Positions 6,884 to 13,661 of a stretch of DNA of 16,779 nucleotides are shown here, one piece after another. The stretch lies in NCBI GenBank assembly GCA_036510735.1, contig DATCDK010000046.1, positions 1 to 16,779 on the forward strand, written 5' to 3'. Position numbers and translations under genes: made by a program. Numbering within the stretch: the stretch's first letter is position 1; every line of letters begins with the position of its first letter. The notes under the pieces are model-generated. The model searched no databases. It saw only the letters and a list, made by a program, of their open reading frames with translations, and was not told the DNA's origin. The DNA comes from PALSA-607 sp036510735. GTDB lineage: Bacteria > Actinomycetota > Actinomycetes > Acidothermales > Acidothermaceae.

Positions 6884-7744
6884 ATGCTGACGACGACGGC
6901 GAGTTTGATGCGAGCCGCTACCGCGAATCGCACGCCTGTGCTTGCTTTCAACGTCATCACGTTGGAGCACGTCGAGGCTGTGTGCCGCGCCGCTGAGCGG
7001 ACCAAACGACCGGTCATTCTGCAAATCAGCGAGAACGCCACCAAGTATCACGGTGGTGCCGCGGCCCTCGCCGCAGCGTGTTGCATCCTTGCCGACGAGA
7101 GTTCCACCGAGCTTGCGTTGCACCTCGACCATGTCGAGAGTCTGGATCTCGCCTACAGAGCTCCCGGGCTCGGAGTGAGTTCGTTGATGTTCGACGCGTC
7201 GCAGTTGCCCGATGCGGAGAACACCGACACCACAAGAGAAATCGCAGCGTGGGCGCACGGGTACGGGCTCTTTGTCGAAGCAGAGCTTGGTGCCATCGGC
7301 GGCAAAGGCAACGCGCATACGCCGGGCGTGCGTACTGACCCAGACGACGCCGCGAGGTTCGTTGCTGCAACGGGCATCGACGCGCTGGCCGTCGCGGTCG
7401 GCAGCAGCCATGCGATGACGCAGCGATCGGCGCAGCTCGACCAGGAGCTGATCGCGACCCTGGCCGCCGTCCTGCCAGTGCCGCTGGTCTTGCACGGCTC
7501 GTCGGGTATCGCGGACGCCGATCTCCGCACCGCCGCTGCGAACGGGATCGTGAAAATTAACATCGGAACGCTGTTGAATGTGGCCTTTACTGCGGCGGTT
7601 CGCGCCAGCCTTGCCGCCGACGCTGACCAGGTCGATCCTCGAAAGTACCTACGCGCGGCGCGCGACGCGACGACTGACGCGGTGGCCGGCGTCCTGGAAG
7701 CGTTGGGGCATTCCCAAGATCAAACTGTGGACGATATTCGCTAA
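6884..7744 (+). CDS. Class II ketose-bisphosphate aldolase (fructose/tagatose type)
   Basis: This 286-residue zinc aldolase would cleave a ketose bisphosphate to dihydroxyacetone phosphate and an aldehyde. It has AFNVITLEHV (21-30), LHLDHV (79-84) with catalytic Asp82 and zinc ligand His83, VEAELGAIGGKGN (131-143), zinc ligands His176 (AVGSSHA) and His204 (LHGSSGI), and KINIGT (224-229) with the substrate-contacting Asn226. These positions lie close to those known for E. coli tagatose-bisphosphate aldolase (GatY/KbaY). The LHGSSG variant differs from both LHGGSG (typical fructose enzymes) and LHGASG (GatY). The SLMFDAS segment replaces the usual S-V-M-I-D-G-S. It follows the SIS gene by 6 bases, clearly in one operon. 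Tagatose-1,6-bisphosphate is the likely substrate from context; fructose-bisphosphate or another ketose phosphate is possible. Confidence 0.9.
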   Translation: MLTTTASLMRAATANRTPVLAFNVITLEHVEAVCRAAERTKRPVILQISENATKYHGGAAALAAACCILADESSTELALHLDHVESLDLAYRAPGLGVSSLMFDASQLPDAENTDTTREIAAWAHGYGLFVEAELGAIGGKGNAHTPGVRTDPDDAARFVAATGIDALAVAVGSSHAMTQRSAQLDQELIATLAAVLPVPLVLHGSSGIADADLRTAAANGIVKINIGTLLNVAFTAAVRASLAADADQVDPRKYLRAARDATTDAVAGVLEALGHSQDQTVDDIR

Positions 7745-7745
7745 T

Positions 7746-8018
7746 ATGTGCAGTCTGGTCGCCCTGATCCACCGCTATGCGACCCGACCATCGCTGGTCG
7801 TCGCCCTGTCGTCGACCACCAATAGCGATAGCGACGCCACCATCAACCAGAGTCTGCTGAGCCTGGCCGACGCCACACCTGGGATTTCCGCCGCATTCGT
7901 GACCGACATTCACGGTGTCTCGCGCTACGTCTACCCGTCCGAGCCCAGCGTGATCGGCACCAGCGTAAAGACAGCGGAACGGATGGCACCCTCGCCAAAC
8001 GGTATAGGCCACCGGTAG
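7746..8018 (+). pseudogene. Remnant of a dCache-type sensor domain protein
   Basis: An open frame of 90 codons begins with an ATG one base after the aldolase stop. It contains RPSLVVALSS, then LLSLADATPGISAAFVTDIH and a YPSEPSVIGTS segment, the pattern of the extracytoplasmic dCache/PDC sensing fold found in histidine kinases, cyclases and chemoreceptors. In intact relatives, as I recall them, the next segment is of the type FRDWY followed by a long signalling protein; here the similarity stops after GTS near base 7970 and the frame closes soon after. There is no upstream membrane helix and no output domain, so I call it a truncated fragment. The family assignment is from recognition, not from a search. 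Confidence 0.5.
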
Positions 8019-8214
8019 CCCCAGGGCTCGGGCACGGATGTCGGCTCGCGGTAGAAGCCAGCCTCCATCAATCCCGGGGCGGTTCAGGATTGCACGGATT
8101 CAACGTTGCCCGGCCGGCAAGCATTGGAGCCTGGTGGTGCCGATGCGCGAGGCGGACTTGTCCGAGGGCGAAAGTCGGCACGCCCACGTGCTGCATGACG
8201 TCCGAATTCCCTGA
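8019..8214 (+). other. Gene debris with no intact gene
   Basis: No complete gene is visible. One frame (about 8074-8211) reads like coding sequence, with CPAGKHWSLVVPMREADL and RHAHVLHDV, but it has no convincing start and ends at a TGA at 8212. I cannot name its family. It lies between two other fragments and is probably part of the same decayed stretch. Confidence 0.3.
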
Positions 8215-8418
8215 TCAGCCCACCCGTTCGTCATCGTCTTTTTTATCATCGCGGCGCTTGTTGTCGTCGTCCGATTCGAGATCTTTTGCTTGAACGATTT
8301 GGCGAATCCTGACGACGACGAGCTGCAGTACTTCTCGCGTCAGGCATGGACGTTTCTGTGTGCCTTCGTCATTCCGTTCGAGGGCGTCCTTTATCTGCTG
8401 TGCGGCAAAGTGCGGTGA
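8215..8418 (+). pseudogene. Start-less small membrane protein fragment (PLDc_N-like)
   Basis: This frame, from just after a TGA to a TGA at 8416, reads as a two-helix small membrane protein. A first hydrophobic segment PFVIVFFIIAALVVVV is followed by RFEIFCLNDLANPDDDELQY, then a second helix (TFLCAFVIPFEGVLYLLCG) and a basic end KVR. This resembles the short PLDc N-terminal-type proteins often found beside ABC exporter genes in actinobacteria. There is no ATG, GTG or TTG upstream of the first helix in this frame. A start-like ATG (8195, MTSEFPDQP) exists in another frame, suggesting a frameshift between 8195 and 8224. It may have belonged to the exporter module to the right. Confidence 0.5.
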
Positions 8419-8449
8419 ACTTTACCGGCTGTGGGATCGTGACCGCTAT

Positions 8450-8546
8450 GCGCTCGCTGATCGTCGAGGACGAGCACGCGTGGCCGCTACGTCTGGTCCG
8501 CCGTAGCGTTCGTCTTCCGCTAGAACCAGTTGGCGCAAGAGAGTGA
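8450..8546 (+). pseudogene. Possible N-terminal fragment of a response regulator
   Basis: Beginning at the ATG at 8450, the frame reads MRSLIVEDEHAWPLRLVRRS, close to the first beta strand and acidic pair (V-E-D-E) of an OmpR-type receiver domain. It ends after 32 codons without the phospho-acceptor Asp region, so at most it is a decayed stub. The match is short and could be chance. Confidence 0.25.
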
Positions 8547-8563
8547 AGGCGATCGTGCTGCAC

Positions 8564-9949
8564 CTAGCCGTGTGAGCGGCGCACCGTAACCCCCGGGGAG
8601 GCTGGTGGTGGCGAACCTCCCGGCTGTACCGAACCTCCCGGCCGTACGGGCGTACCGCTGCGCTGCGTGTAGTGCCCGGTACCGCTGAACTGGTGCGTGC
8701 TCTGGAATGACCAAACGCCCAGGCCGAACAGCGCTGCGATGGCAGCGACCGAAGCAACCGAGGTCGCCGTCGCGCGTAACGGCAGGGTGATGACCAGCCA
8801 CGCGGCGAGCAGGGAAATGGCACCGAGCGCGGGAACATAGAACCTGACGACCTGAAGCGTGCTCCCGACCGGATGAGCCGTCCAGGTGTACGTGGCGTAG
8901 AGACCCCAGACACCGACCCACGACGCGGTCAGGGCTAGTGCGACACCGTAATCGCGACGGGCGTCGTCGCGTTGGGTCGATCGCAGCCGCCGCCGGACGA
9001 TCCACACGGCGGCCGCGACTCCAAGGACCAGCATCGGCATGGCTTCGATCAGGTGCGGTGGCATGTAACGGAGATTGGTCGGGACGGCGGTCAGGCTGAA
9101 CGTGATCTCGCCAGGCCGGTAACCGGAAGTCAGCGGCCCCCCATATACCGCGGTGTCGAACACCGCGATGCCAGCCGCCGTTACCGCGACGGAACCCAGC
9201 CACCAACCCACTGCGGCGCCAGCAAGTCGCGGCGCACGTACCCGCCAGGCCACCAGCGCTGCCACCACAGCGCAAATGAGGATGACGACATTGGTGTAGC
9301 GGACAAAGACTGCGGCTTCCAGTGCAGCGAATGCGAGCAGTCCGACCCAGGTGCGCCGCCGGTCCGTTGCTTCGACGGCCAGCAGCGCCCACAAAAGCGC
9401 TCCGCTGCCCGCCGCGATCATCGACGCATCGGTGAACGTTGGCATGTAGTCGCGCCAGGCGAATAGCAGCGCTGCGCCGCTGCTGCAGAATAAGCAGACG
9501 GCCACTGTGCCCCCGTAGCGCCCGAGCCAGCGTCGGCCACCGATGAACAGCCCGAGGCAACCGAGCGCTCCGTAGAACAGCGGCGTCAACCGGATCAGGC
9601 CGGCCAGTTGGAAGGGTGCAGCGAAGAACGGGTAACCGGGATCCTTCTCGCTGATCCAACGTCCGTCGGACAGCTGTACCCATTGAGCGATGGCCGGACC
9701 TGCCCGGCCCGGGACAATCAAGCCACTTCCTGAGCCGGGCAGCTTCGCCGCAAGTGCGTTGAACTGCGCGGTGGACAACGACAAGAAATGCCCATGGGTC
9801 ATCGCGATGATCGACGCACGGTAGGCGTAATCGTCGGGCTCGCTGAGCTGCGGCGCGAAGCTCAGCGCGACGACGCACAGCGCTGCGAACGCTGCCATGG
9901 CAGCAAGGATTTCCCTCGTCTGCAAACGGTCGGTTGCCTGGGTTGTCAT
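8564..9949 (-). CDS. Polytopic membrane protein, GT-C glycosyltransferase-like
   Basis: This 461-residue protein has roughly ten or more hydrophobic segments. The first helix (about 13-32) is followed by SEPDDYAYRASI (36-47), an acidic pair in the first outer loop as in GT-C enzymes that transfer sugars from polyprenyl-phosphate donors (ArnT, PMT families). WISEKDPGYPFFAAPF is a second motif often seen in that superfamily. The last ~35 residues are rich in Gly, Pro and Ser, encoded in part by an 18-bp tandem repeat. The ATG at 9949 is preceded by AAGG-CGGAGG. It is divergent from the GntR-ABC operon with 77 bases between the starts, so the two may be co-regulated. The sugar-transfer role is inferred from the fold-level pattern. 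Confidence 0.75.
   Translation of the reverse strand: MTTQATDRLQTREILAAMAAFAALCVVALSFAPQLSEPDDYAYRASIIAMTHGHFLSLSTAQFNALAAKLPGSGSGLIVPGRAGPAIAQWVQLSDGRWISEKDPGYPFFAAPFQLAGLIRLTPLFYGALGCLGLFIGGRRWLGRYGGTVAVCLFCSSGAALLFAWRDYMPTFTDASMIAAGSGALLWALLAVEATDRRRTWVGLLAFAALEAAVFVRYTNVVILICAVVAALVAWRVRAPRLAGAAVGWWLGSVAVTAAGIAVFDTAVYGGPLTSGYRPGEITFSLTAVPTNLRYMPPHLIEAMPMLVLGVAAAVWIVRRRLRSTQRDDARRDYGVALALTASWVGVWGLYATYTWTAHPVGSTLQVVRFYVPALGAISLLAAWLVITLPLRATATSVASVAAIAALFGLGVWSFQSTHQFSGTGHYTQRSGTPVRPGGSVQPGGSPPPASPGVTVRRSHG
8612..8647. repeat. Two-copy 18-bp tandem repeat in the membrane-protein gene tail
   Basis: CGAACCTCCCGGCYGTAC occurs at 8612-8629 and 8630-8647, differing at one base (Y). It is in frame with the minus-strand gene and encodes repeated (V/R/Q)PGGS residues in its C-terminal tail. 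A partial third copy may follow at 8648. Confidence 0.8.
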
Positions 9950-9977
9950 GCCTCCGCCTTGTCATGCTGGTTAACTG

Positions 9978-9997
9978 GTGTTCTACTATAACAACAC
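9978..9997. promoter_or_regulatory. Near-palindrome in divergent promoter, candidate GntR (YtrA) operator
   Basis: GTGTT-N10-AACAC is an inverted repeat with 5-bp perfect outer arms and further symmetric positions inside (14 of 20 in all). The A/T-rich core includes TACTAT and TATAAC, either of which could be a -10 hexamer; TTGTCA at 9959-9964 is a possible -35. The site lies 30 bases before the GntR start and 28 bases before the divergent membrane-protein start. YtrA-type GntR proteins are known to autoregulate through GTGTA/TACAC-type palindromes; this looks like a variant of that, but binding is inferred. Confidence 0.5.
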
Positions 9998-10026
9998 AAT
10001 TTTGCAGCAGGGAGGGAGCATCTGAC

Positions 10027-10488
10027 GTGATCGACTTCCACGTCGACCGGTCGGGCAGTGTCCCCGCATACGCCCAGCTGGTGAGGCAGGTTCGCGAGGC
10101 ATTGCGGATGGGCCTGCTGCATCCGGGGGATCAGCTCCCGACGGTGCGCGCTGTCGTGACCTCCTGCACTGTCAATCCGACCACGGTGCTGAAGGCCTAC
10201 CGGGAGCTGGAGCTGTCGGGCCTGGTGGAGGCGCGGCAGGGCGCAGGCACGTTCGTCACCGGTTCTTTGGGACGGGCGGATCCGCACGTGATGGCCCGGC
10301 TACGCAGCGGCTTGGCGCGCTGGCTGGGACAGGCGAGGGAAGCTGGGCTGGAGGACGAGGACGTGCAGGCCCTCATCGCATCCGTCGTCGCCGAGGACAC
10401 CTTCCGCATGACGCGGGCCGGCGATTCCCGGATGCAGCAGCAGTCGGTGCCAGAAGCCCGCATCCAGAACGAGGGAGGCGCGGCGTGA
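10027..10488 (+). CDS. GntR-family transcriptional regulator, YtrA subfamily
   Basis: This 153-residue regulator begins with GTG at 10027, with GGAGGGAG about 8 bases upstream. Residues 5-78 are the GntR winged helix (VPAYAQLVRQVREALRMG, LHPGDQLPTVRAV, the recognition region VNPTTVLKAYRELE and wing GLVEARQGAGTFV). The C-terminal part is short and helical (LEDEDVQALIASV), as in the YtrA branch, which lacks a large effector domain and typically represses an adjacent ABC exporter operon in response to envelope stress or antibiotics. Its TGA overlaps the GTG of the ABC ATPase gene by 4 bp (GTGA), so it is the first gene of the operon and probably autoregulated through the upstream palindrome. Confidence 0.92.
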   Translation: MIDFHVDRSGSVPAYAQLVRQVREALRMGLLHPGDQLPTVRAVVTSCTVNPTTVLKAYRELELSGLVEARQGAGTFVTGSLGRADPHVMARLRSGLARWLGQAREAGLEDEDVQALIASVVAEDTFRMTRAGDSRMQQQSVPEARIQNEGGAA

Positions 10489-11399
10489 GCGAGCAACCTA
10501 TCGCGGTCGAAGCTTGCGGTGTGAGCAAGCGCTACAGCACGGTGTGGGCGCTGCGCGAGTGCAGCTTCCAGCTACCGGCGAAGCGCATCATCGCCCTCGT
10601 CGGAGCCAACGGCGCAGGCAAATCGACGCTGATGAGCATCATTAGTGGCCTGCTGCCCGCTACCAGCGGCTCGCTGCTGGTCAGCGGCGAGCAGGTCGCG
10701 AAGGGACGCCGCGGAGCCGCACTGGCCCGGAGCCGGGTAGCGATCCTGGCCCAGGACAAACCGTTGTACCGAGACTTCAGCGTGGCGGACATGCTCCGGT
10801 TCGGTCAGCGCACCAATCGCGTCTGGGATCAGCGACGAGCGCTGGCATGGTTGGCTCGCTTCGACGTCCCACTGGACCGGCGATGTGGCCGACTGTCCGG
10901 AGGCCAGCGGGCGCAGGTCGCCCTCGCCGTCGCACTGGGATCACGCCCCAGCCTGCTACTGCTGGACGAACCGCTGTCCAACCTCGACCCGGTAGCACGA
11001 ACCGAGGTCACCGGAGAGCTCATGGCGGAGGCCGCCGAGAGCAACATGACCGTGATGCTGTCGACCCACATCGTGGCGGAACTGTCCGGCGTGAGCGACC
11101 ACCTACTCCTTCTCGCCGCTGGCCAACCCATCCTGACGGGCGACATCGATCAACTCTTGGCCGACCACGCGCGATTAAGCGGTCCACGCGCGGATCAACC
11201 GCCGGGCCCAGGCACGGTGGTTTCGGCCCAGCACACCGACCGCCAATCGACGTTCATCGTCTATTCGCGCGACACGGCCCCCGCGACCTCGGTAGTCGCC
11301 CCCGGCTGGAGTACCCAGCCGCTCTCGCTCGAAGAACTGGTGCTGACGTATCTCAAGGCACCGCGAAAGGCGCACCCGAGCGAGCAGGCAGCAGCATGA
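10485..11399 (+). CDS. ABC exporter ATP-binding protein
   Basis: This 304-residue ATPase powers the ABC-2-type permease encoded next. It has Walker A GANGAGKST (40-48), a Q-loop Gln90, signature LSGGQ (137-141), Walker B LLLLDEP (157-163) and a switch His195 in LSTHIV. After about residue 220 it has a C-terminal extension that lacks nucleotide motifs, common in drug- and peptide-export ATPases of this class. The start GTG at 10485 overlaps the GntR stop and has GAGGGAGG upstream. Its own TGA overlaps the ATG of the permease gene (ATGA). The substrate is unknown; YtrA-controlled exporters are often linked to cell-envelope or antimicrobial stress. Confidence 0.93.
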   Translation: MSEQPIAVEACGVSKRYSTVWALRECSFQLPAKRIIALVGANGAGKSTLMSIISGLLPATSGSLLVSGEQVAKGRRGAALARSRVAILAQDKPLYRDFSVADMLRFGQRTNRVWDQRRALAWLARFDVPLDRRCGRLSGGQRAQVALAVALGSRPSLLLLDEPLSNLDPVARTEVTGELMAEAAESNMTVMLSTHIVAELSGVSDHLLLLAAGQPILTGDIDQLLADHARLSGPRADQPPGPGTVVSAQHTDRQSTFIVYSRDTAPATSVVAPGWSTQPLSLEELVLTYLKAPRKAHPSEQAAA

Positions 11400-12466
11400 A
11401 CCAGATTGCCCAACCCCCGCTGGTCCCGGGCCGCTCGAACGACTACGACGCTGTCAGCCGAAATGGCGACGGCTTCGCCGGCTTGCTGTGGCTCACTTGG
11501 CGTCAGCACCGCTGGGCCCTGATCGGCTCCGTCGTCCTGACAGCCGTCCTCACCGGATGGATGGTCTACCTCGCCGCCGACCTGAAAACCATTTACCACC
11601 AGTGCCACAACACCGTCTGCGCGAGCGGCACCAGCCAGGACTCCGTGCTGTCCGCCAGCTTCGGCCCATTCAGCATCTCGAACCACCTGCTGCAGTTCAT
11701 CGTGTTCCTGCCGCTCATGGTCGGCGTGTTCCTGGGCGTTCCCCTGCTCGCCAGAGAACATGAGCAGCGAACCCTGCTGCTGGCCTGGTGCCAGGACATC
11801 TCCCCTGCGCAATGGCTGTGGACCAAGCTCACCCTGCTCGGTATCAGCGTGGCCGCACTGACCGCAATACTCTCCGCCGCCTGCGACCACTTGGCCCACG
11901 CGATGAGCAACGTCAGTGGCGGCGGCATGTTCGCCGGCGCCATGTTCCTCGACTCCGGCATGCTCCCGCTCGCCCTCAGCGTCTGCTGGTTCGCTGTCGG
12001 CGTCACGCTCGGCGCGGCTATCCGGCGCATTTTGCCCTCCGCCATCGCGGCGGTAGCGGGCTTTATGGCGCTGCTGGTGATCGTCGAATGGCGCTACCCG
12101 ACCCTCATCACGCCGCTCTCCCGCTTCCGACCCGTCGGCAACGACTCCGGGCCTGTCCTTGGCATCAACGCCTTGAAGATCAAAGGCGGCCTCAGCATCG
12201 GCCCCGGCCAGGTGTCGAACCTCTTCGACGCGTCCGGGCATGCCGTCAGCTACGCCGACCTGCAAAAGAGCTGCCCGGACCTGAGTCCCGGCACGCTGAT
12301 TTCCTGCATGACGCACAACCACCTCGAGACCTTCATCCAGTACCAGCCGGGCAACAGGATCCCGGAGTTCCACCTCATCCTGGCGTCCGGCTACCTCAGC
12401 ATCGGCGCCATCGCGCTCCTTGCAGCCGGGCTGATCGTGCGCCACACCAGCCTCAACGCGGGCTGA
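11396..12466 (+). CDS. ABC-2-type exporter permease
   Basis: This 356-residue membrane protein has about six hydrophobic segments: near residues 42-62 (WALIGSVVLTAVLTGWMVYL), then FIVFLPLMVGVFLGVPLLAR, a pair around LTLLGISVAALTAILSA and LPLALSVCWFAVGVTLGA, one at AIAAVAGFMALLVIVEW, and a last one at GYLSIGAIALLAAGLIV. A long extracytoplasmic loop lies before the last helix and contains Cys residues (LQKSCPDL, LISCMTH). EHEQRTLLLAWCQDISPAQWLWTKL matches the cytoplasmic coupling region after a REHE motif seen in exporter permeases of this type. The ATG at 11396 overlaps the ATPase stop by 4 bp, which fixes it although the frame is open far upstream. It is the last gene of the GntR operon. Confidence 0.88.
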   Translation: MNQIAQPPLVPGRSNDYDAVSRNGDGFAGLLWLTWRQHRWALIGSVVLTAVLTGWMVYLAADLKTIYHQCHNTVCASGTSQDSVLSASFGPFSISNHLLQFIVFLPLMVGVFLGVPLLAREHEQRTLLLAWCQDISPAQWLWTKLTLLGISVAALTAILSAACDHLAHAMSNVSGGGMFAGAMFLDSGMLPLALSVCWFAVGVTLGAAIRRILPSAIAAVAGFMALLVIVEWRYPTLITPLSRFRPVGNDSGPVLGINALKIKGGLSIGPGQVSNLFDASGHAVSYADLQKSCPDLSPGTLISCMTHNHLETFIQYQPGNRIPEFHLILASGYLSIGAIALLAAGLIVRHTSLNAG

Positions 12467-12507
12467 GTCTGGGCTTCCCCTCGAATGGAACGAACGCTGC
12501 GAACCTT

Positions 12508-12537
12508 TTATCTGGACCAAGACCGCCGACCAGATAA
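12508..12537. terminator. Inverted repeat after the exporter operon
   Basis: TTATCTGG (12508-12515) and CCAGATAA (12530-12537) form a perfect 8-bp inverted repeat around a 14-base loop, 41 bases after the permease stop. No T-run follows on the plus strand, so it is a weak candidate terminator or a protein-binding palindrome. Confidence 0.3.
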
Positions 12538-12642
12538 TTCCCCGCGCCACCCGCGGTAACGCAACTTCAATAGCGCGACACTGGGGCGAGCGGATCGACG
12601 TACCCCAGATGCGCCCTGTGGAGCCATATCGCGGTATGCAAT

Positions 12643-12711
12643 TTAGTCCGCGGCCATCTGTTTGCAGATCCAGTGCCGCAAGTCGTCCATGGTCGCGACC
12701 GACGTGTTCAC
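12643..12711 (-). CDS. Possible 22-residue micro-ORF downstream of small membrane protein
   Basis: A GTG-started frame lies 5 bases after the stop of the 65-residue gene and reads VNTSVATMDDLRHWICKQ, then MAAD and stop. Its composition looks protein-like, but the frame is also open upstream through the 3' end of the neighbouring gene, there is no strong Shine-Dalgarno, and I recognise no family. It may equally be a remnant. Confidence 0.2.
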   Translation of the reverse strand: MNTSVATMDDLRHWICKQMAAD

Positions 12712-12716
12712 CTCGG

Positions 12717-12914
12717 CTACTTCGACGGCTTCGGGATGTGGCAGCTCAGCTTCGGGTTGACACCGACGTAGTTGAGAGGCCCCGCCAAGACGGTGACGGT
12801 GATCGTGCTGGTCTTGGCGCAGGTGGCGTTGTTGCCCTTGAAATAGCCGCGCTGAACAGTGGCGGCGACACCAACGATGAGCCAGACGACAACGAGCACA
12901 ATGACGAGGCGCAC
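12717..12914 (-). CDS. Small membrane-anchored protein with two cysteines, unknown function
   Basis: This 65-residue protein starts at GTG 12914 with AAGGA about 7 bases upstream. Residues 3-20 form one hydrophobic helix (LVIVLVVVWLIVGVAATV), a signal anchor. The rest is a short polar domain: a GYFKG turn, Cys32, a beta-like TSTITVTVLAGPLNYVGVNP stretch and Cys58 near a Pro/Lys-rich end. The two cysteines could form a disulfide outside the membrane. Similar small proteins occur in mycobacteria and relatives, without known function as far as I recall. It lies 105 bases after the DUF6131-like gene on the same strand and may share its transcript. Confidence 0.72.
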   Translation of the reverse strand: MRLVIVLVVVWLIVGVAATVQRGYFKGNNATCAKTSTITVTVLAGPLNYVGVNPKLSCHIPKPSK

Positions 12915-13019
12915 GGTGGGTCCTTAGTTGTCGACGCTGGCTTCCCGACGGTCAAGGCCCAGCGGGGCGGCACCGCCGGCTGGGCGCCGAGCGGCGGGCG
13001 CGCCTTGCCGTGACGGCGG

Positions 13020-13175
13020 CTACCAGTAGTGCCGGCGACCGCCGACCGCGCGGCCCGCGGAACCGAGCAGGAACAGCACGACCCCGACGACCAGCACGAC
13101 GAGGCCAATCGTCCACAAAATCGGGATCCCAGCGACGAAGCCGATGATGAGCAGAACAACACCGAGAACCATCAT
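13020..13175 (-). CDS. DUF6131-like small two-helix membrane protein
   Basis: This 51-residue protein is nearly all membrane: MMVLGVVLLIIGFVAGIP, then ILWTIGLVVLVVGVVLFLLG, then a conserved basic tail RAVGGRRHYW. This glycine-spaced two-helix hairpin with the GRAVGGRRHYW end is the pattern of the DUF6131 family, common in actinobacteria and of unknown function. The start is supported by AAGGAG 7 bases before the ATG at 13175; a second ATG follows at once (13172). It is first of a minus-strand pair with the 65-residue gene. Confidence 0.8.
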   Translation of the reverse strand: MMVLGVVLLIIGFVAGIPILWTIGLVVLVVGVVLFLLGSAGRAVGGRRHYW

Positions 13176-13661
13176 GAGCGTGCTCCTTCAGCTGTGGCGG
13201 CCACTCCCACAGATCCACGGAGTCGCCCAGGTGTCTGTGCCCGCGGGTTACCCGTTCAACCCTCGCCGTCGACTAGTACGTCTCCGTGACGGCGATCGGC
13301 GGGCGGTAGAGGCCCCGAAAGCTCACAAAGGCCACACAAGTATGGGCACCGACCAAGGTTCGCAGGTGGATGCGCCCCGTGGCCGGCGATGCGATCGCGG
13401 TAGTCGGGGCAGGTCTTAGTTGCTCGCGTTGCTCAGCCGTCGGAAAGGTCGTGCTCACACTTTGCGCCATCGTGGCTCACACGTGCCGTAGAGCCCGAAG
13501 ACGAGCAACCCGAGCGCCGGGGCGCGTAGTTGGCGAACAGACTGCTCCGATCCGCAAAGTCGGCTGCGGTCGCCGTTCGGCGTAAAGTGAGGTCGCAATC
13601 CGCGAAGCCGCTCCGGACCCAGGTGGCGCACGGGCTCACTCGTGCGTAGATCGGAGGGGTG
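13176..13661. other. 486-bp intergenic region without a convincing gene
   Basis: This region separates the small membrane-protein pair (minus) from the GAF-phosphatase (plus), so it should hold two outward promoters. I see no clear -35/-10 pair. A short palindrome CGGGTTACCCG lies at 13248-13258. A 65-codon minus-strand frame (13273-13470) has weak start signals and no family resemblance, and I do not call it. The base composition remains high-GC, and fragments of protein-like sequence (LGLLVFGLYGTC on the minus strand near 13490-13525) suggest decayed coding DNA. Confidence 0.4.

Noticed and set aside
8520..9965. 481-codon minus-strand frame overlapping the GT-C-like gene
   Set aside because: It overlaps the 461-residue membrane protein almost fully in another frame, is rich in Arg with no hydrophobic pattern or family motif, and is an effect of high GC content.
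11261..12550. 429-codon minus-strand frame opposite the exporter permease
   Set aside because: It is antisense to a clear six-helix permease with coupled start; its product is an Asp/Glu/Gly/Val-rich shadow without motifs.
13248..13258. CGGGTTACCCG near the small membrane genes, considered as a SigF/SigB-type -10 (GGGTAA on the minus strand)
   Set aside because: No GTTT-like -35 element is found at the right distance.
13273..13470. 65-codon minus-strand frame in the intergenic region
   Set aside because: No ribosome site, uneven codon use in its first half and no recognisable family.
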